DNA of 64,000 nucleotides from Clostridium sp. SY8519. GTDB taxonomy: Bacteria; Bacillota; Clostridia; Lachnospirales; Lachnospiraceae. The stretch covers positions 2,542,501-2,606,500 of the forward strand of contig NC_015737.1 of the NCBI RefSeq assembly GCF_000270305.1, in the 5' to 3' direction. Of this stretch, positions 36,858 to 44,617 are shown in pieces; within the stretch, counting starts at the first letter, position 1, and each line of letters begins with the position of its first letter. A program made the position numbers and the translations under genes. The notes under the pieces were generated by a model. That model was not told where the DNA came from. It searched no databases and saw only the letters and a list, made by a program, of their open reading frames with translations.

Positions 36858-37421
36858 TTATATCTGCTGTTCCCCGTACGCATCTGTCTCATCTGTATTT
36901 TCTTTCAGATAGGAGTGAATGAATTCCGCAATTTCTTTCTGTGCGAAGGATGTATCACCGATGATTTTACGGATTTCATCCGTGTCGAGATCAAATCCGT
37001 GTCCATTCACCCGATAGTGATACACAAAATGAATCCCCTCATTAAAAACAACCAGCGAATAGATGGTCTCCGCAATGTCCCCCAAAGGCATGCAGTCAAT
37101 ACTGTCCGTACAGTATACGGCCTGCATGGATGTACCTTTGCCTTTTTCGGATGCAATGGAAAAACTTCCGCCGGTGCATTCCGCCGACTGCTGAAGGAAC
37201 GGAATCCCCAGTCCGATCTTTCTTGTGGTCCGTGTGGTATAAAACGGATCTACGGCGGCTTTCAGCTGTTCCTCATCCATACCTGTCCCGTTATCACGGA
37301 TTGTAAAAGTGAGTGTATGATTGATGGTATCTCTCAGAACAGAGATGAATATATCAGCTGCTTTTGCGGTGATTGAATTCTGTGCGATATCCAGAATTGT
37401 CAGAGAAATTTCGGGAAGCAT
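36858..37421 (-). CDS. ATP-binding protein with histidine-kinase-type ATPase fold
   Basis: The 187-residue protein has a GHKL ATPase fold: N-box-like 'ILDIAQNSITAKA', G1 'DNGTGMDEEQL', and G2 'GLGIPFLQQSAECTGG' with 'SEKGKGTS'. There is no phospho-acceptor histidine domain, receiver or membrane segment. It lies between hydC (1-base overlap) and the [2Fe-2S] gene, so it is translated with the catalytic hydrogenase. Proteins of this kind recur in clostridial hyd operons; a kinase or switch role toward the divergent DRTGG/PHP gene set is inference. Confidence 0.85.
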   Translation of the reverse strand: MLPEISLTILDIAQNSITAKAADIFISVLRDTINHTLTFTIRDNGTGMDEEQLKAAVDPFYTTRTTRKIGLGIPFLQQSAECTGGSFSIASEKGKGTSMQAVYCTDSIDCMPLGDIAETIYSLVVFNEGIHFVYHYRVNGHGFDLDTDEIRKIIGDTSFAQKEIAEFIHSYLKENTDETDAYGEQQI

Positions 37422-37912
37422 CAGTTATATTTTGCCAGGATCTGATCCACGTCACGCGCGGTCAGGCGGCCATATACATTTTCATTAATCATCATTACCG
37501 GTGCCAGTCCGCAGGCGCCGACGCATCTGCAGGCATCTAATGAAAATTTTCCATCCGGTGTGCATTCGCCGGTCTGGATACCCAGCACTTCCGTGACGCG
37601 TTTGAGCACATCTCCGGATCCCTTTACATAACATGCTGTGCCAAGACAGACAGAAATCTGATATTTCCCCTTTGGAGTCAAATTGAACTGTGAGTAGAAT
37701 GTAGCGATGCCATATATCTTTTCCATCGGAATTTCAAGTTCGTCCGCAATGATCTTCTGAACCTGCTCCGGAAGATATCCGTAGATATCCTGGGCTCTCT
37801 GCATAATCGGCATCAGGCAGCCCTTTTCATTCCGCAGTTCTTCGATCGCAAGGCGAAGCTCCTGTTCCTGTTCATTGCTTCCGTGAAAGGAAGCGGTTCT
37901 GTTTTCTGCCAC
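37421..37912 (-). CDS. hydC: Hydrogenase subunit HydC (NuoE-like [2Fe-2S] protein)
   Basis: The 163-residue protein has the NuoE pattern: N-terminal helices ('EVLPIMQRAQDIYGYLPEQ'-like region), then the cluster cysteines in 'CLGTACYVKG' and 'ACRCVGACGLAPV'. It holds one [2Fe-2S] cluster and passes electrons to HydB. The start is GTG at 37912 with GAGGAGG seven bases upstream. It is the first gene of the operon, behind the promoter at 37957-37985. Confidence 0.94.
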   Translation of the reverse strand: MAENRTASFHGSNEQEQELRLAIEELRNEKGCLMPIMQRAQDIYGYLPEQVQKIIADELEIPMEKIYGIATFYSQFNLTPKGKYQISVCLGTACYVKGSGDVLKRVTEVLGIQTGECTPDGKFSLDACRCVGACGLAPVMMINENVYGRLTARDVDQILAKYN

Positions 37913-37956
37913 AATGTTACCTCCTCATTGTTTTAAGTTAGATACAATCCATGTAT

Positions 37957-37985
37957 ACTATAGCACCCCTTTCACTTTAATGCAA
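37957..37985 (-). promoter_or_regulatory. Promoter of the hydrogenase operon
   Basis: On the minus strand TTGCAT (37980-37985), 17 bases, TATAGT (37957-37962). It lies about 45 bases before hydC. Confidence 0.65.
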
Positions 37986-38055
37986 TGAAATATTGTTTAA
38001 TGTTTCGTACAATTTTGCGTTTGTCATGCGACAAATGTTGAATCCAGCCGAAGCA

Positions 38056-38084
38056 TGGACATTATGCACATAATTTGATACAAT
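38056..38084 (+). promoter_or_regulatory. Promoter of the divergent DRTGG/sensory gene set
   Basis: TGGACA (38056-38061), 17 bases, TACAAT (38079-38084), leading into a gene with a GGAGGA site. It is back to back with the hydrogenase promoter, about 70 bases away, so one regulator could control both. Confidence 0.6.
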
Positions 38085-38133
38085 TGCTACTGGCATCTAT
38101 TACATTTCAACTAGTAATCTGGAGGAACCCACA

Positions 38134-38487
38134 TTGACAATCCGACAAATTGCCTCCATTCTCGAAGCCGAAATCTGTGTGCCGGGTCCTGACCTGGATC
38201 AGGAAATCGCCATTGCATACGCCTCTGACATGATGGCGGATGTACTGGCTTTTGCTGTGCCCGGCTGCGCGCTGATTACCGGCCTGCGCAGCCAGCAGGT
38301 CATTCGTTCCGCGGAACTGAAAGATCTTGCATGCATTATCTTCAGCCGGGGAAAAGTTCCGGACAGCGGTATGATCGACCTGGCCCGGGACTGCGGCATG
38401 AGCATTATGTACACAAAACTGCCGATGTTTACCACATCCGGCATTCTTTACGAACACGGGATCAGGGGGGTAAAAGCAAGTGACTAG
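38134..38487 (+). CDS. DRTGG-domain protein
   Basis: The 117-residue protein matches the DRTGG type of small alpha/beta domain seen next to CBS and hydrogenase genes ('MTIRQIASILEAEICV', 'ASDMMADVLAFAVPGCALITGL', 'IIFSRGK'). The start is TTG at 38134 after CTGGAGGA. Its stop overlaps the following kinase gene. DRTGG domains are thought to bind nucleotides or other ligands; the ligand is unknown. It leads a five-gene set divergent from the hydrogenase operon. Confidence 0.8.
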   Translation: MTIRQIASILEAEICVPGPDLDQEIAIAYASDMMADVLAFAVPGCALITGLRSQQVIRSAELKDLACIIFSRGKVPDSGMIDLARDCGMSIMYTKLPMFTTSGILYEHGIRGVKASD

Positions 38488-38902
38488 TATCAAATATCAT
38501 TATACCGTTGACGGAGAGGATTTTACCCGCGCCGGGGAAGCCAGCAGCGATCTGAAACGAAAGCTGAAACAGATGCACATTTCTCCGGAAATCATCCGGC
38601 GGGTCTCCATCGCCCTGTATGAAGGAGAAATCAACATGGTGATCCACGCCAACGGCGGAACCATTGATGTGGAAATCGATCCGGAAAAAATCGATATGCT
38701 GCTCAAGGACACGGGCCCTGGGATCGAAGATGTGGACAAAGCCATGCAGGAAGGCTACACCACCGCCACCTCCCAGATTATGTCCCTGGGATTCGGCGCG
38801 GGCATGGGACTGCCCAATATGAAAAAGTCTTCCGACACCATGTCCATTGACACCAAAGCCGGCGTCGGAACCACGGTGCATATGACCGTTAACCTGCGCT
38901 GA
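38480..38902 (+). CDS. RsbW/SpoIIAB-like ATP-binding protein
   Basis: The 140-residue protein has a GHKL ATPase fold of the anti-sigma/serine kinase kind: N-box 'VSIALYEGEINMVIHA', G1 'LKDTGPGIEDVDKAM', G2 'GFGAGMGLPNMKKSSD', and 'SKAGVGTTVHM'-like end. It starts with GTG, overlapping the DRTGG gene by 8 bases. Such proteins normally phosphorylate or bind a small partner; no STAS-domain antagonist or sigma factor is adjacent, so the partner could be a DRTGG or Fe-S protein here. That is inference. Confidence 0.85.
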   Translation: MTSIKYHYTVDGEDFTRAGEASSDLKRKLKQMHISPEIIRRVSIALYEGEINMVIHANGGTIDVEIDPEKIDMLLKDTGPGIEDVDKAMQEGYTTATSQIMSLGFGAGMGLPNMKKSSDTMSIDTKAGVGTTVHMTVNLR

Positions 38903-38964
38903 AGGCAGGCGGCACCGTTCTGCGGTCCGCAAACAGATAATGAAACAGAGGCAAGTATCTGATT

Positions 38965-40338
38965 ATGAATCAAAACAAATTTTATCACTCGGTTTACCTG
39001 CGCAGCGAATTGTGCGAAGGGTGCATCCACTGTCTGAAACGATGCCCCACTGCCGCGATCCGCGTCACCAGCGGGAAGGCCAGCATCATCAAAGAATTCT
39101 GCATCGACTGCGGAGAATGTATCATTCACTGTCCCCACAACGCAAAGGAAACCCGGCGGGATGACTATCATTTTGTCCGAAACCAATACGACTATCTTGT
39201 GGCCCTGGTCGATCCGTCGATTTACGGACAGTTCAATCATCTGACCGATATCAACATCATCCTGTCCGCCCTGATTGGCATGGGATTTGATGACGTGTTC
39301 GAAGTGGGCCTGGCCTATGAATACATTATGGATAAAGCCAGGGACTATATCGCCGAGCATCCGGACATCCGTCCGGTGATCAATCCGACCTGCCCGTCAG
39401 TGGAACGGCTGATCCGCGTGCGTTTTCCCAGCCTGATCGAGAATATTCTCCCTTATGTGCCGCCCACGGAAATAGCCGCCCAGGCCGCTCTGCATATCGC
39501 ACTGGAAAAATCCGGCCTGCCCGAGGAACGGATCGGCATCATCTATATTTCTCCCTGTCCGGCACAGATTTCCTTTGTACATGATCCCTTCGGCACGGAT
39601 ACCCAGACGGTGGACAAGACCATCGCCCTGAAGGACATTTATCCTGATCTGATCACAGCCATGAAAGATGCCGCCGCCCACCCGCTCCATCTCTCCCGCT
39701 GCGGAAAAATCGGCATTACCGTGGGAACCACCTGTTCGGAGGCCAAAAGCCTAGGGACCCGCAACTACCTGGCCGCCGACGGCATCGAAAACGTGATCCG
39801 GGTGCTCAATGACATCGAAGACGGCAAGATCACCGAAGAGCTGGTTTACGCGGAGTTAAAGGGATGCAGCGCCGGCTGTGTCGGCGGAGTCCTGAATGTG
39901 GAAAATCCCTACTATGCCCGCGCCAAGATCAAACAGCTGGAGGAGCGCACCGCGCCCAGCCAGTCCCACCGGGAATTCTTCGAGGACCGGTGCGGGATCC
40001 ATCCGGAATGGACCTCTCCGCTGTTATATGAACCGGTATACCGTCTCGGTGATGACCTGTTTGACAGCATGCAGAAAATGACGGATGTGGAGGAAATCTT
40101 AAAGACACTTCCCGGCCTGGACTGCGGTTCCTGCGGCTGCCCCACCTGCCGCACCCTGGCAGAAGATATTGTGCGGGGAGCTCCCGGTGCCCAGCGGGAA
40201 AACTGCATCTACATGCTGCGGGGACTCTACAGCCGTATGATAAAAGAACAGAAACAAGCAGCTGCCGCAGCCGAAACACCGGATACACAGAAACCACCGG
40301 CTGCTGATTCCGCGGATACCGGCAGCAGCAAAGACTGA
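38965..40338 (+). CDS. Hydrogenase-like Fe-S protein with divergent H-cluster loops (putative redox/H2 sensor)
   Basis: The 457-residue protein has two ferredoxin clusters (Cys 17/20/23/27 and 46/49/52/56), then an [FeFe]-hydrogenase large-subunit-like domain (about 75-340). The three H-cluster loops are altered but keep cysteines: NPTCPS (143), SPCPAQ (198) and GCSAGC (301, 305); the usual lysine and glutamate of loop 2 and the GGG of loop 3 are gone. A further four-Cys FeS domain follows ('LPGLDCGSCGCPTC', 387-414) and an Ala/Pro tail. Related proteins occur in clostridial hyd loci. Catalysis looks unlikely; sensing of H2 or redox state is inferred from altered loops and signalling neighbours. 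Confidence 0.85.
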   Translation: MNQNKFYHSVYLRSELCEGCIHCLKRCPTAAIRVTSGKASIIKEFCIDCGECIIHCPHNAKETRRDDYHFVRNQYDYLVALVDPSIYGQFNHLTDINIILSALIGMGFDDVFEVGLAYEYIMDKARDYIAEHPDIRPVINPTCPSVERLIRVRFPSLIENILPYVPPTEIAAQAALHIALEKSGLPEERIGIIYISPCPAQISFVHDPFGTDTQTVDKTIALKDIYPDLITAMKDAAAHPLHLSRCGKIGITVGTTCSEAKSLGTRNYLAADGIENVIRVLNDIEDGKITEELVYAELKGCSAGCVGGVLNVENPYYARAKIKQLEERTAPSQSHREFFEDRCGIHPEWTSPLLYEPVYRLGDDLFDSMQKMTDVEEILKTLPGLDCGSCGCPTCRTLAEDIVRGAPGAQRENCIYMLRGLYSRMIKEQKQAAAAAETPDTQKPPAADSADTGSSKD

Positions 40339-40358
40339 ACACCCCAAGGAGGACAAGG

Positions 40359-40703
40359 ATGCAAATAAAAGATCTGAATACGTTACCGGATTTTGAAGAA
40401 CTGGTTCCCTCTGATTTCCCGGAAGATGAAATCAGCACGTCCTACTGCTGTGATCTCCTGAGTGTGGCCATGAAGGGAGCGCCGGCGCAGTGTGCCTGGT
40501 GTACCGTAATGAACAATATCAATACCCTGGCCGTCGCGTCCCTGACAGATGCCGCCTGCGTCATCCTGTGCTGCGGCATTCATCCCACTCCGGAAGTACT
40601 GGAAAAGGCAGCGCAGCAGCATATCTGCCTCTACCAAACAAATCTGCCTGTTTTCCAGGCTGCTCTGGAGGTATATAAGAAACAGCATGAAACTGACCTA
40701 TGA
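40359..40703 (+). CDS. Second DRTGG-like small protein
   Basis: The 114-residue protein resembles the first DRTGG protein of the set ('SYCCDLLSVAMKGAPAQCAWCTVMNNINTLAVA', 'ACVILCCGIHPTPEVLEKAAQQ'), with extra cysteines. AAGGAGGACAAGG precedes ATG 40359. Its end overlaps the PHP gene by 17 bases. No enzymatic motif is visible. Function is unknown; its pairing with the PHP gene suggests a two-part module. Confidence 0.75.
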   Translation: MQIKDLNTLPDFEELVPSDFPEDEISTSYCCDLLSVAMKGAPAQCAWCTVMNNINTLAVASLTDAACVILCCGIHPTPEVLEKAAQQHICLYQTNLPVFQAALEVYKKQHETDL

Positions 40704-41406
40704 TCTGCATATCCATTCCTGCCTGTCCCCCTGCGCGGATGACGATATGACGCCGGAAAACATCGCCGGAATGGCACATTTAAATCATCTGCACGTCGCG
40801 GCGCTGACCGACCACAACACCTGCCGCAACTGCGAAGCCTTTCTGAAGGCTGCCGCGCGCTACGGTATTTTCGGAATCTGCGGCATGGAACTGACCACAG
40901 CGGAAGAAGTCCATGCAGTCTGCCTGTTTCCTTCCCTGGAACGGGCCATGGATTTTGACGCATATGTCGCCGACCGCCGTCTTCTGCTGCAAAACACCCC
41001 CGAACTATTCGGCCGGCAGCTGCTTTACGCGCCGGATGATCAGCCGGCGGGCGAATACGACCCGTTGCTGCTCTGCGCCACGGATATCTCGTTTTCCGCA
41101 TTGACGCATCTGCTGCCGGAATTCGGAGGCATTTATTTCCCGGCCCATATCGACAAGCCCAGCAATTCCCTGCTGTCCAACCTCGGTTTTATTCCCTATG
41201 ACAGCGAATTCAGTTTTTACGAACTGAGCAGCCGGTGTACCGAAGACCGTCAGCAGGAACTTCTAGAACGGAATCCCCGCCTGGTCCCATGCAGACCCCT
41301 GTGGAATTCTGACGCCCACAGTCTGGGACAGATCAAAGAAGGAGGGATCCCTCTGGAGGCAGATGACGTAACCTTTGCTTCCCTCTTTCGTACAGCCCCC
41401 TGCTGA
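40687..41406 (+). CDS. PHP-domain phosphoesterase
   Basis: The 239-residue protein has the PHP metal motifs 'DLHIHSCLSPCADDDM', 'LTDHNTCRN', 'GMELTTAEEVHAVCLF', 'PAHIDKPSNSLLS' and 'NSDAHSLGQI', consistent with a trinuclear metal phosphoesterase. Substrate is unknown; relatives hydrolyse nucleotide or histidinol phosphates. The start is ATG 40687 inside the preceding gene, with GGAGG about 14 bases upstream; the longer frame to 40549 would run through that gene. It closes the sensory set and is followed by a strong terminator. Confidence 0.87.
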   Translation: MKLTYDLHIHSCLSPCADDDMTPENIAGMAHLNHLHVAALTDHNTCRNCEAFLKAAARYGIFGICGMELTTAEEVHAVCLFPSLERAMDFDAYVADRRLLLQNTPELFGRQLLYAPDDQPAGEYDPLLLCATDISFSALTHLLPEFGGIYFPAHIDKPSNSLLSNLGFIPYDSEFSFYELSSRCTEDRQQELLERNPRLVPCRPLWNSDAHSLGQIKEGGIPLEADDVTFASLFRTAPC

Positions 41407-41423
41407 CCGGTTCCTTTGAAGCA

Positions 41424-41480
41424 AAAGAGCTGCCTGCGGCCGATGGAACTTCCATTTCCACTGGCCGCAGGCAGCTCTTT
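41424..41480. terminator. Bidirectional intrinsic terminator between the PHP gene and leuS
   Basis: An 18-bp perfect stem (arms 41424-41441 and 41463-41480, sequence AAAGAGCTGCCTGCGGCC) with A-run before and T-run after serves the two convergent genes. A second small palindrome lies in the loop. Confidence 0.88.
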
Positions 41481-41515
41481 GTTTCTGCATCTACTGAATT
41501 GCAGCTCTTTTTCTG

Positions 41516-43927
41516 TTATTTCTGCACAATATTTACGATCCGTCCCGGCACATAAATCTCCTTGACAATCGTACCTGTCAGTTTGTCTCCCAGCACTTCT
41601 TTTGCCGCTGCCAAAGCATCCTCCTTGGACGCATCTGCAGCAATGGTTACCACACCTTTGGTCTTTCCGTTGATCTGTACTGCGATCTCTTTTTCATCAT
41701 CTTTCATGGCTTCTTCATCATAGGAAGGCCAGCCGGCAGTAAAGACAGAATCTTCATGCCCCAGCTGATGATAGAGTTCTTCGCTGATGTGTGGTGCGAA
41801 GGGAGACAGCAGAACCACGAATGTCTCCAGTGTCTCTTTGTCCACGCCGCCCTTCTTCGCCAGATCATTCAGCTTGTTATTGTATTCCATAAATCCGGAA
41901 ATTACCGTATTCAAACTAAAGCTCTCCAGACGTGTGGTAATGTCATAAATCAGTTTATGCCGGAGTTTCACCAGTTCTTTTGTCGGTGCCGCATTGGCAT
42001 CCTTCTGATCCATCACCAGTTTCCAGAACTTGCTGATAAAGCGGTATACACCGTCGATTCCTCGGTCATCCCATTCGGAGTCCAGTTCCGGCGGTCCTAC
42101 AAACAGCTCGTACAGCCGCAGCGAATCACAGCCGTAATCTCTGACCAGATCATCCGGTGAAATGACATTTCCCTTGGATTTGCTCATTTTGATTCCGTTC
42201 TTGCCGGTGATCATGCCCTGGTTGAACAGTTTCTTAAACGGCTCATCGAAATCAATGACACCAATGTCATACAGGAATTTGGTATAAAATCTGGAATACA
42301 GCAGATGCAGCACCGCATGCTCCACGCCGCCGATGTACATATCCACCGGCAGATATTTGTCTGCTTTCTCCCGGGATACCAGTTCTTTGTCATTCTTATT
42401 GTCAATATAGCGCAGGAAATACCAGGAAGACCCTGCCCACTGGGGCATGGTGTTGGTTTCGCGCTTGGCCGGTCTGCCGCAGCAGGGACAGGTGGTGTTT
42501 ACCCAGTCCGTAATCGCTGCCAGCGGGGATTCCCCTGTTCCGGTGGGCTGATAGGACTCCACTTCCGGAAGCAGCAGAGGAAGCTCTTCTTCCGGTACCG
42601 GCACAGCTCCGCAATGGGGGCAGTGTACGATCGGAATCGGCTCGCCCCAGTATCTCTGGCGGGAGAATACCCAGTCTCTGAGCTTATAGTTCGTCGTTGC
42701 CCTGCCGCATCCCATCTCTTCGATGATGTGGGGTGCCTTTTTCTTTAATTCCGAAGATTCCATGCCGTTCCAGCTGCCGGAATTAATCATGGTTCCCCGG
42801 GCTTCCGTATAAGGCTCTGTCATGTGCTCAATTTCTTTTCCGTCTTTGGCAATGACCTGAACCACCGGTATGCCGTACTTCACCGCGAATTCAAAATCAC
42901 GGTCATCATGGGCCGGCACACACATCACCGCGCCGGTACCGTAATCCGCAAGCACATAATCGGCCAGCCAGATCGGCACTTTTTTGCCGTTGATCGGATT
43001 AATCGCATACGATCCGGTGAACACACCTGTCTTCTCCTTGTCCTGCATCCGGTCTACTGAAGATTTCAGAGAAGTCTGATAAATATAGTCTTCTACGGCC
43101 CCTTTCTGCTCCGGTGTCGCCAGTTCCGATGCCATGGCATGCTCCGGCGCAAGCACCATAAATGTGGCGCCATGCAGGGTATCCGGACGGGTGGTATATA
43201 CCGTAATCGTACGGTCAGAGCCATCTACGCGGAAGTTCACTTCTGCCCCGTAACTCTTGCCGATCCAGTCGGTCTGCATTTTTTTGACTTTTTCCGGCCA
43301 GTCCAGCTTGTCCAGATCATCCAGCAGACGATCTGCGTAATCTGTGATTTTCAGCATCCACTGGTTCAGATTTTTCTTGGTAACATCAGCCCCGCACCGT
43401 TCGCACTTGCCGTTAACCACTTCTTCATTGGCCAGTCCGGTCTTGCAGGACGGACACCAGTTAATGGGCATTTCCTTCTGATACGCCAGTCCCTTTTTAA
43501 ACATCTGCACAAAGATCCACTGGGTCCATTTGTAAAAGGACGGATCTGTGGTGTTGACTTCCATATCCCAGTCATACAGAGCGGAGATTTCGTTGATCTG
43601 CCGCTTGATATTTTTGATATTGGAAGCGGTGGTGATCGCCGGATGGGTTCCCATCTTGATCGCGTAATTCTCAGCCGGCAGGCCGAAGGCGTCCCAGCCC
43701 ATCGGATGAATAATATAATGACCTTGCTGCAGCTTATATCTGCTCCAGACATCTGAGATCACATATCCCCTCCAGTGTCCCACATGGAGTCCGTTGCCGG
43801 ATGGATACGGAAACATATCCAGGCAATAGTATTTCGGCTTTTTGCCGTCGTTGACATTTACTGGTTTTTCTTTCCAGATTTTCCGCCATTTCTGCTCCAC
43901 CTCACGGTGGTTATATGGTACTGACAT
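41516..43927 (-). CDS. leuS: Leucyl-tRNA synthetase
   Basis: LeuS charges tRNA-Leu. The 803-residue protein has the HIGH-like motif 'PYPSGNGLHVGHWRGY', zinc-type cysteines ('CPSC', 'CERC'), the editing domain with 'TTRPDTLHGATFMVLAPEH', and 'KMSKSKGNVISPDD' (KMSKS). The C-terminal anticodon and extension domains are present. Length is normal for the bacterial type. A near-consensus promoter lies upstream; I see no T-box leader in the short upstream region. Confidence 0.97.
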   Translation of the reverse strand: MSVPYNHREVEQKWRKIWKEKPVNVNDGKKPKYYCLDMFPYPSGNGLHVGHWRGYVISDVWSRYKLQQGHYIIHPMGWDAFGLPAENYAIKMGTHPAITTASNIKNIKRQINEISALYDWDMEVNTTDPSFYKWTQWIFVQMFKKGLAYQKEMPINWCPSCKTGLANEEVVNGKCERCGADVTKKNLNQWMLKITDYADRLLDDLDKLDWPEKVKKMQTDWIGKSYGAEVNFRVDGSDRTITVYTTRPDTLHGATFMVLAPEHAMASELATPEQKGAVEDYIYQTSLKSSVDRMQDKEKTGVFTGSYAINPINGKKVPIWLADYVLADYGTGAVMCVPAHDDRDFEFAVKYGIPVVQVIAKDGKEIEHMTEPYTEARGTMINSGSWNGMESSELKKKAPHIIEEMGCGRATTNYKLRDWVFSRQRYWGEPIPIVHCPHCGAVPVPEEELPLLLPEVESYQPTGTGESPLAAITDWVNTTCPCCGRPAKRETNTMPQWAGSSWYFLRYIDNKNDKELVSREKADKYLPVDMYIGGVEHAVLHLLYSRFYTKFLYDIGVIDFDEPFKKLFNQGMITGKNGIKMSKSKGNVISPDDLVRDYGCDSLRLYELFVGPPELDSEWDDRGIDGVYRFISKFWKLVMDQKDANAAPTKELVKLRHKLIYDITTRLESFSLNTVISGFMEYNNKLNDLAKKGGVDKETLETFVVLLSPFAPHISEELYHQLGHEDSVFTAGWPSYDEEAMKDDEKEIAVQINGKTKGVVTIAADASKEDALAAAKEVLGDKLTGTIVKEIYVPGRIVNIVQK

Positions 43928-43975
43928 ATCTCATTTTCCTCCGTATCTGCACACTATATGTGTACTAACTCTAAA

Positions 43976-44003
43976 ATTCTATCATAACAGCCGGATATGT
44001 CAA
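43976..44003 (-). promoter_or_regulatory. Promoter of leuS
   Basis: On the minus strand TTGACA (43998-44003), 16 bases, TAGAAT (43976-43981) with an extended TG before the -10 box. The leader is only about 40 bases, too short for a T-box. Confidence 0.75.
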
Positions 44004-44073
44004 CCCGGGTTCCCTGTTCCGGGCACACCAAAACCTGATTTCCCTTCACGCAAAAACGCGCCGCACAGAAGCG

Positions 44074-44118
44074 AAAAATCTCCCGCACGGATTCAGGAAA
44101 GAAATCAGTGCGGGAGAT
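44074..44118 (-). terminator. Terminator after the small membrane protein gene
   Basis: An 11-bp stem (ATCTCCCGCAC/GTGCGGGAGAT) with an inner GATT/AATC pairing is followed on the minus strand by a T-run. It separates the small gene from leuS. Confidence 0.8.
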
Positions 44119-44186
44119 CTCAGGTATGTTTCTGTTTTTGTGATCTGCCGGATGCCTTCCGGCCTCCGACTCTGCCGGCTCCGGTC

Positions 44187-44447
44187 TTACAGATGCATCA
44201 TAGCATTGATTGCCGAGCCCATGGATACAAATACGATAATGACGATTACATAGCAGATAATGGATAAAATCAGCTGCGCGATTGCCCAGTTTCTTCTGGA
44301 CGGTCTGTTGTGGCCGCTGACAGCCCAGACGATCAGCATGATCAGGCCGACAATCGGAATTGCCGCAACAATCAATGTCCCGATCCAGCTGCCTACCCCC
44401 ATATCACTTTCCGGTCTTACTGCTTCATTTTCCTGCATATCCTGCAT
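44187..44447 (-). CDS. Small two-helix membrane protein of unknown function
   Basis: The 86-residue protein has an acidic N terminus, a hydrophobic segment at about 21-43 ('GTLIVAAIPIVGLIMLIVWAV'), a basic loop ('SGHNRPSRRN') and a second segment at about 54-77. I do not recognise a named family; the pattern resembles small DUF4190-type or CD20-like membrane proteins. ATG 44447 follows CAAGGAGG; the frame opens earlier at 44486 without a site. It has its own promoter and terminator and is thus a single-gene unit. Confidence 0.8.
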   Translation of the reverse strand: MQDMQENEAVRPESDMGVGSWIGTLIVAAIPIVGLIMLIVWAVSGHNRPSRRNWAIAQLILSIICYVIVIIVFVSMGSAINAMMHL

Positions 44448-44530
44448 AGGTTCCTCCTTGTCTGCGCAGCGCATGTTCTTCGGCAATCGCCGACATACAC
44501 CGCATGATACATCTTTTTCTTTACCTATTC

Positions 44531-44559
44531 AGTATACCGGACTTCTTCAGGAATTGCAA
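44531..44559 (-). promoter_or_regulatory. Promoter of the small membrane protein gene
   Basis: On the minus strand TTGCAA (44554-44559), 17 bases, TATACT (44531-44536). A leader of about 75 bases follows. Confidence 0.7.
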
Positions 44560-44617
44560 TTTTTATACCATTCTGCATCAAATGCCGTACATTCCTGCCG
44601 GATTTTCCGGAAAATCT

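Noticed and set aside
37990-38020. Possible Rex operator (TTGT...ACAA) in the hydrogenase intergenic region
   Set aside because: The half-sites are 12 bases apart rather than 10, and the inner TTAA pattern is missing, so it does not meet the Rex consensus.
43928-44003. T-box riboswitch before leuS
   Set aside because: The leader from promoter to start codon is only about 40 bases, too short for a T-box, and no specifier or antiterminator element is visible.
44601-44616. 16-bp perfect palindrome GATTTTCCGGAAAATC just after the EF-G-like gene
   Set aside because: It has no T-run and only a tight loop, so I do not call it a terminator; no other copy was noticed.
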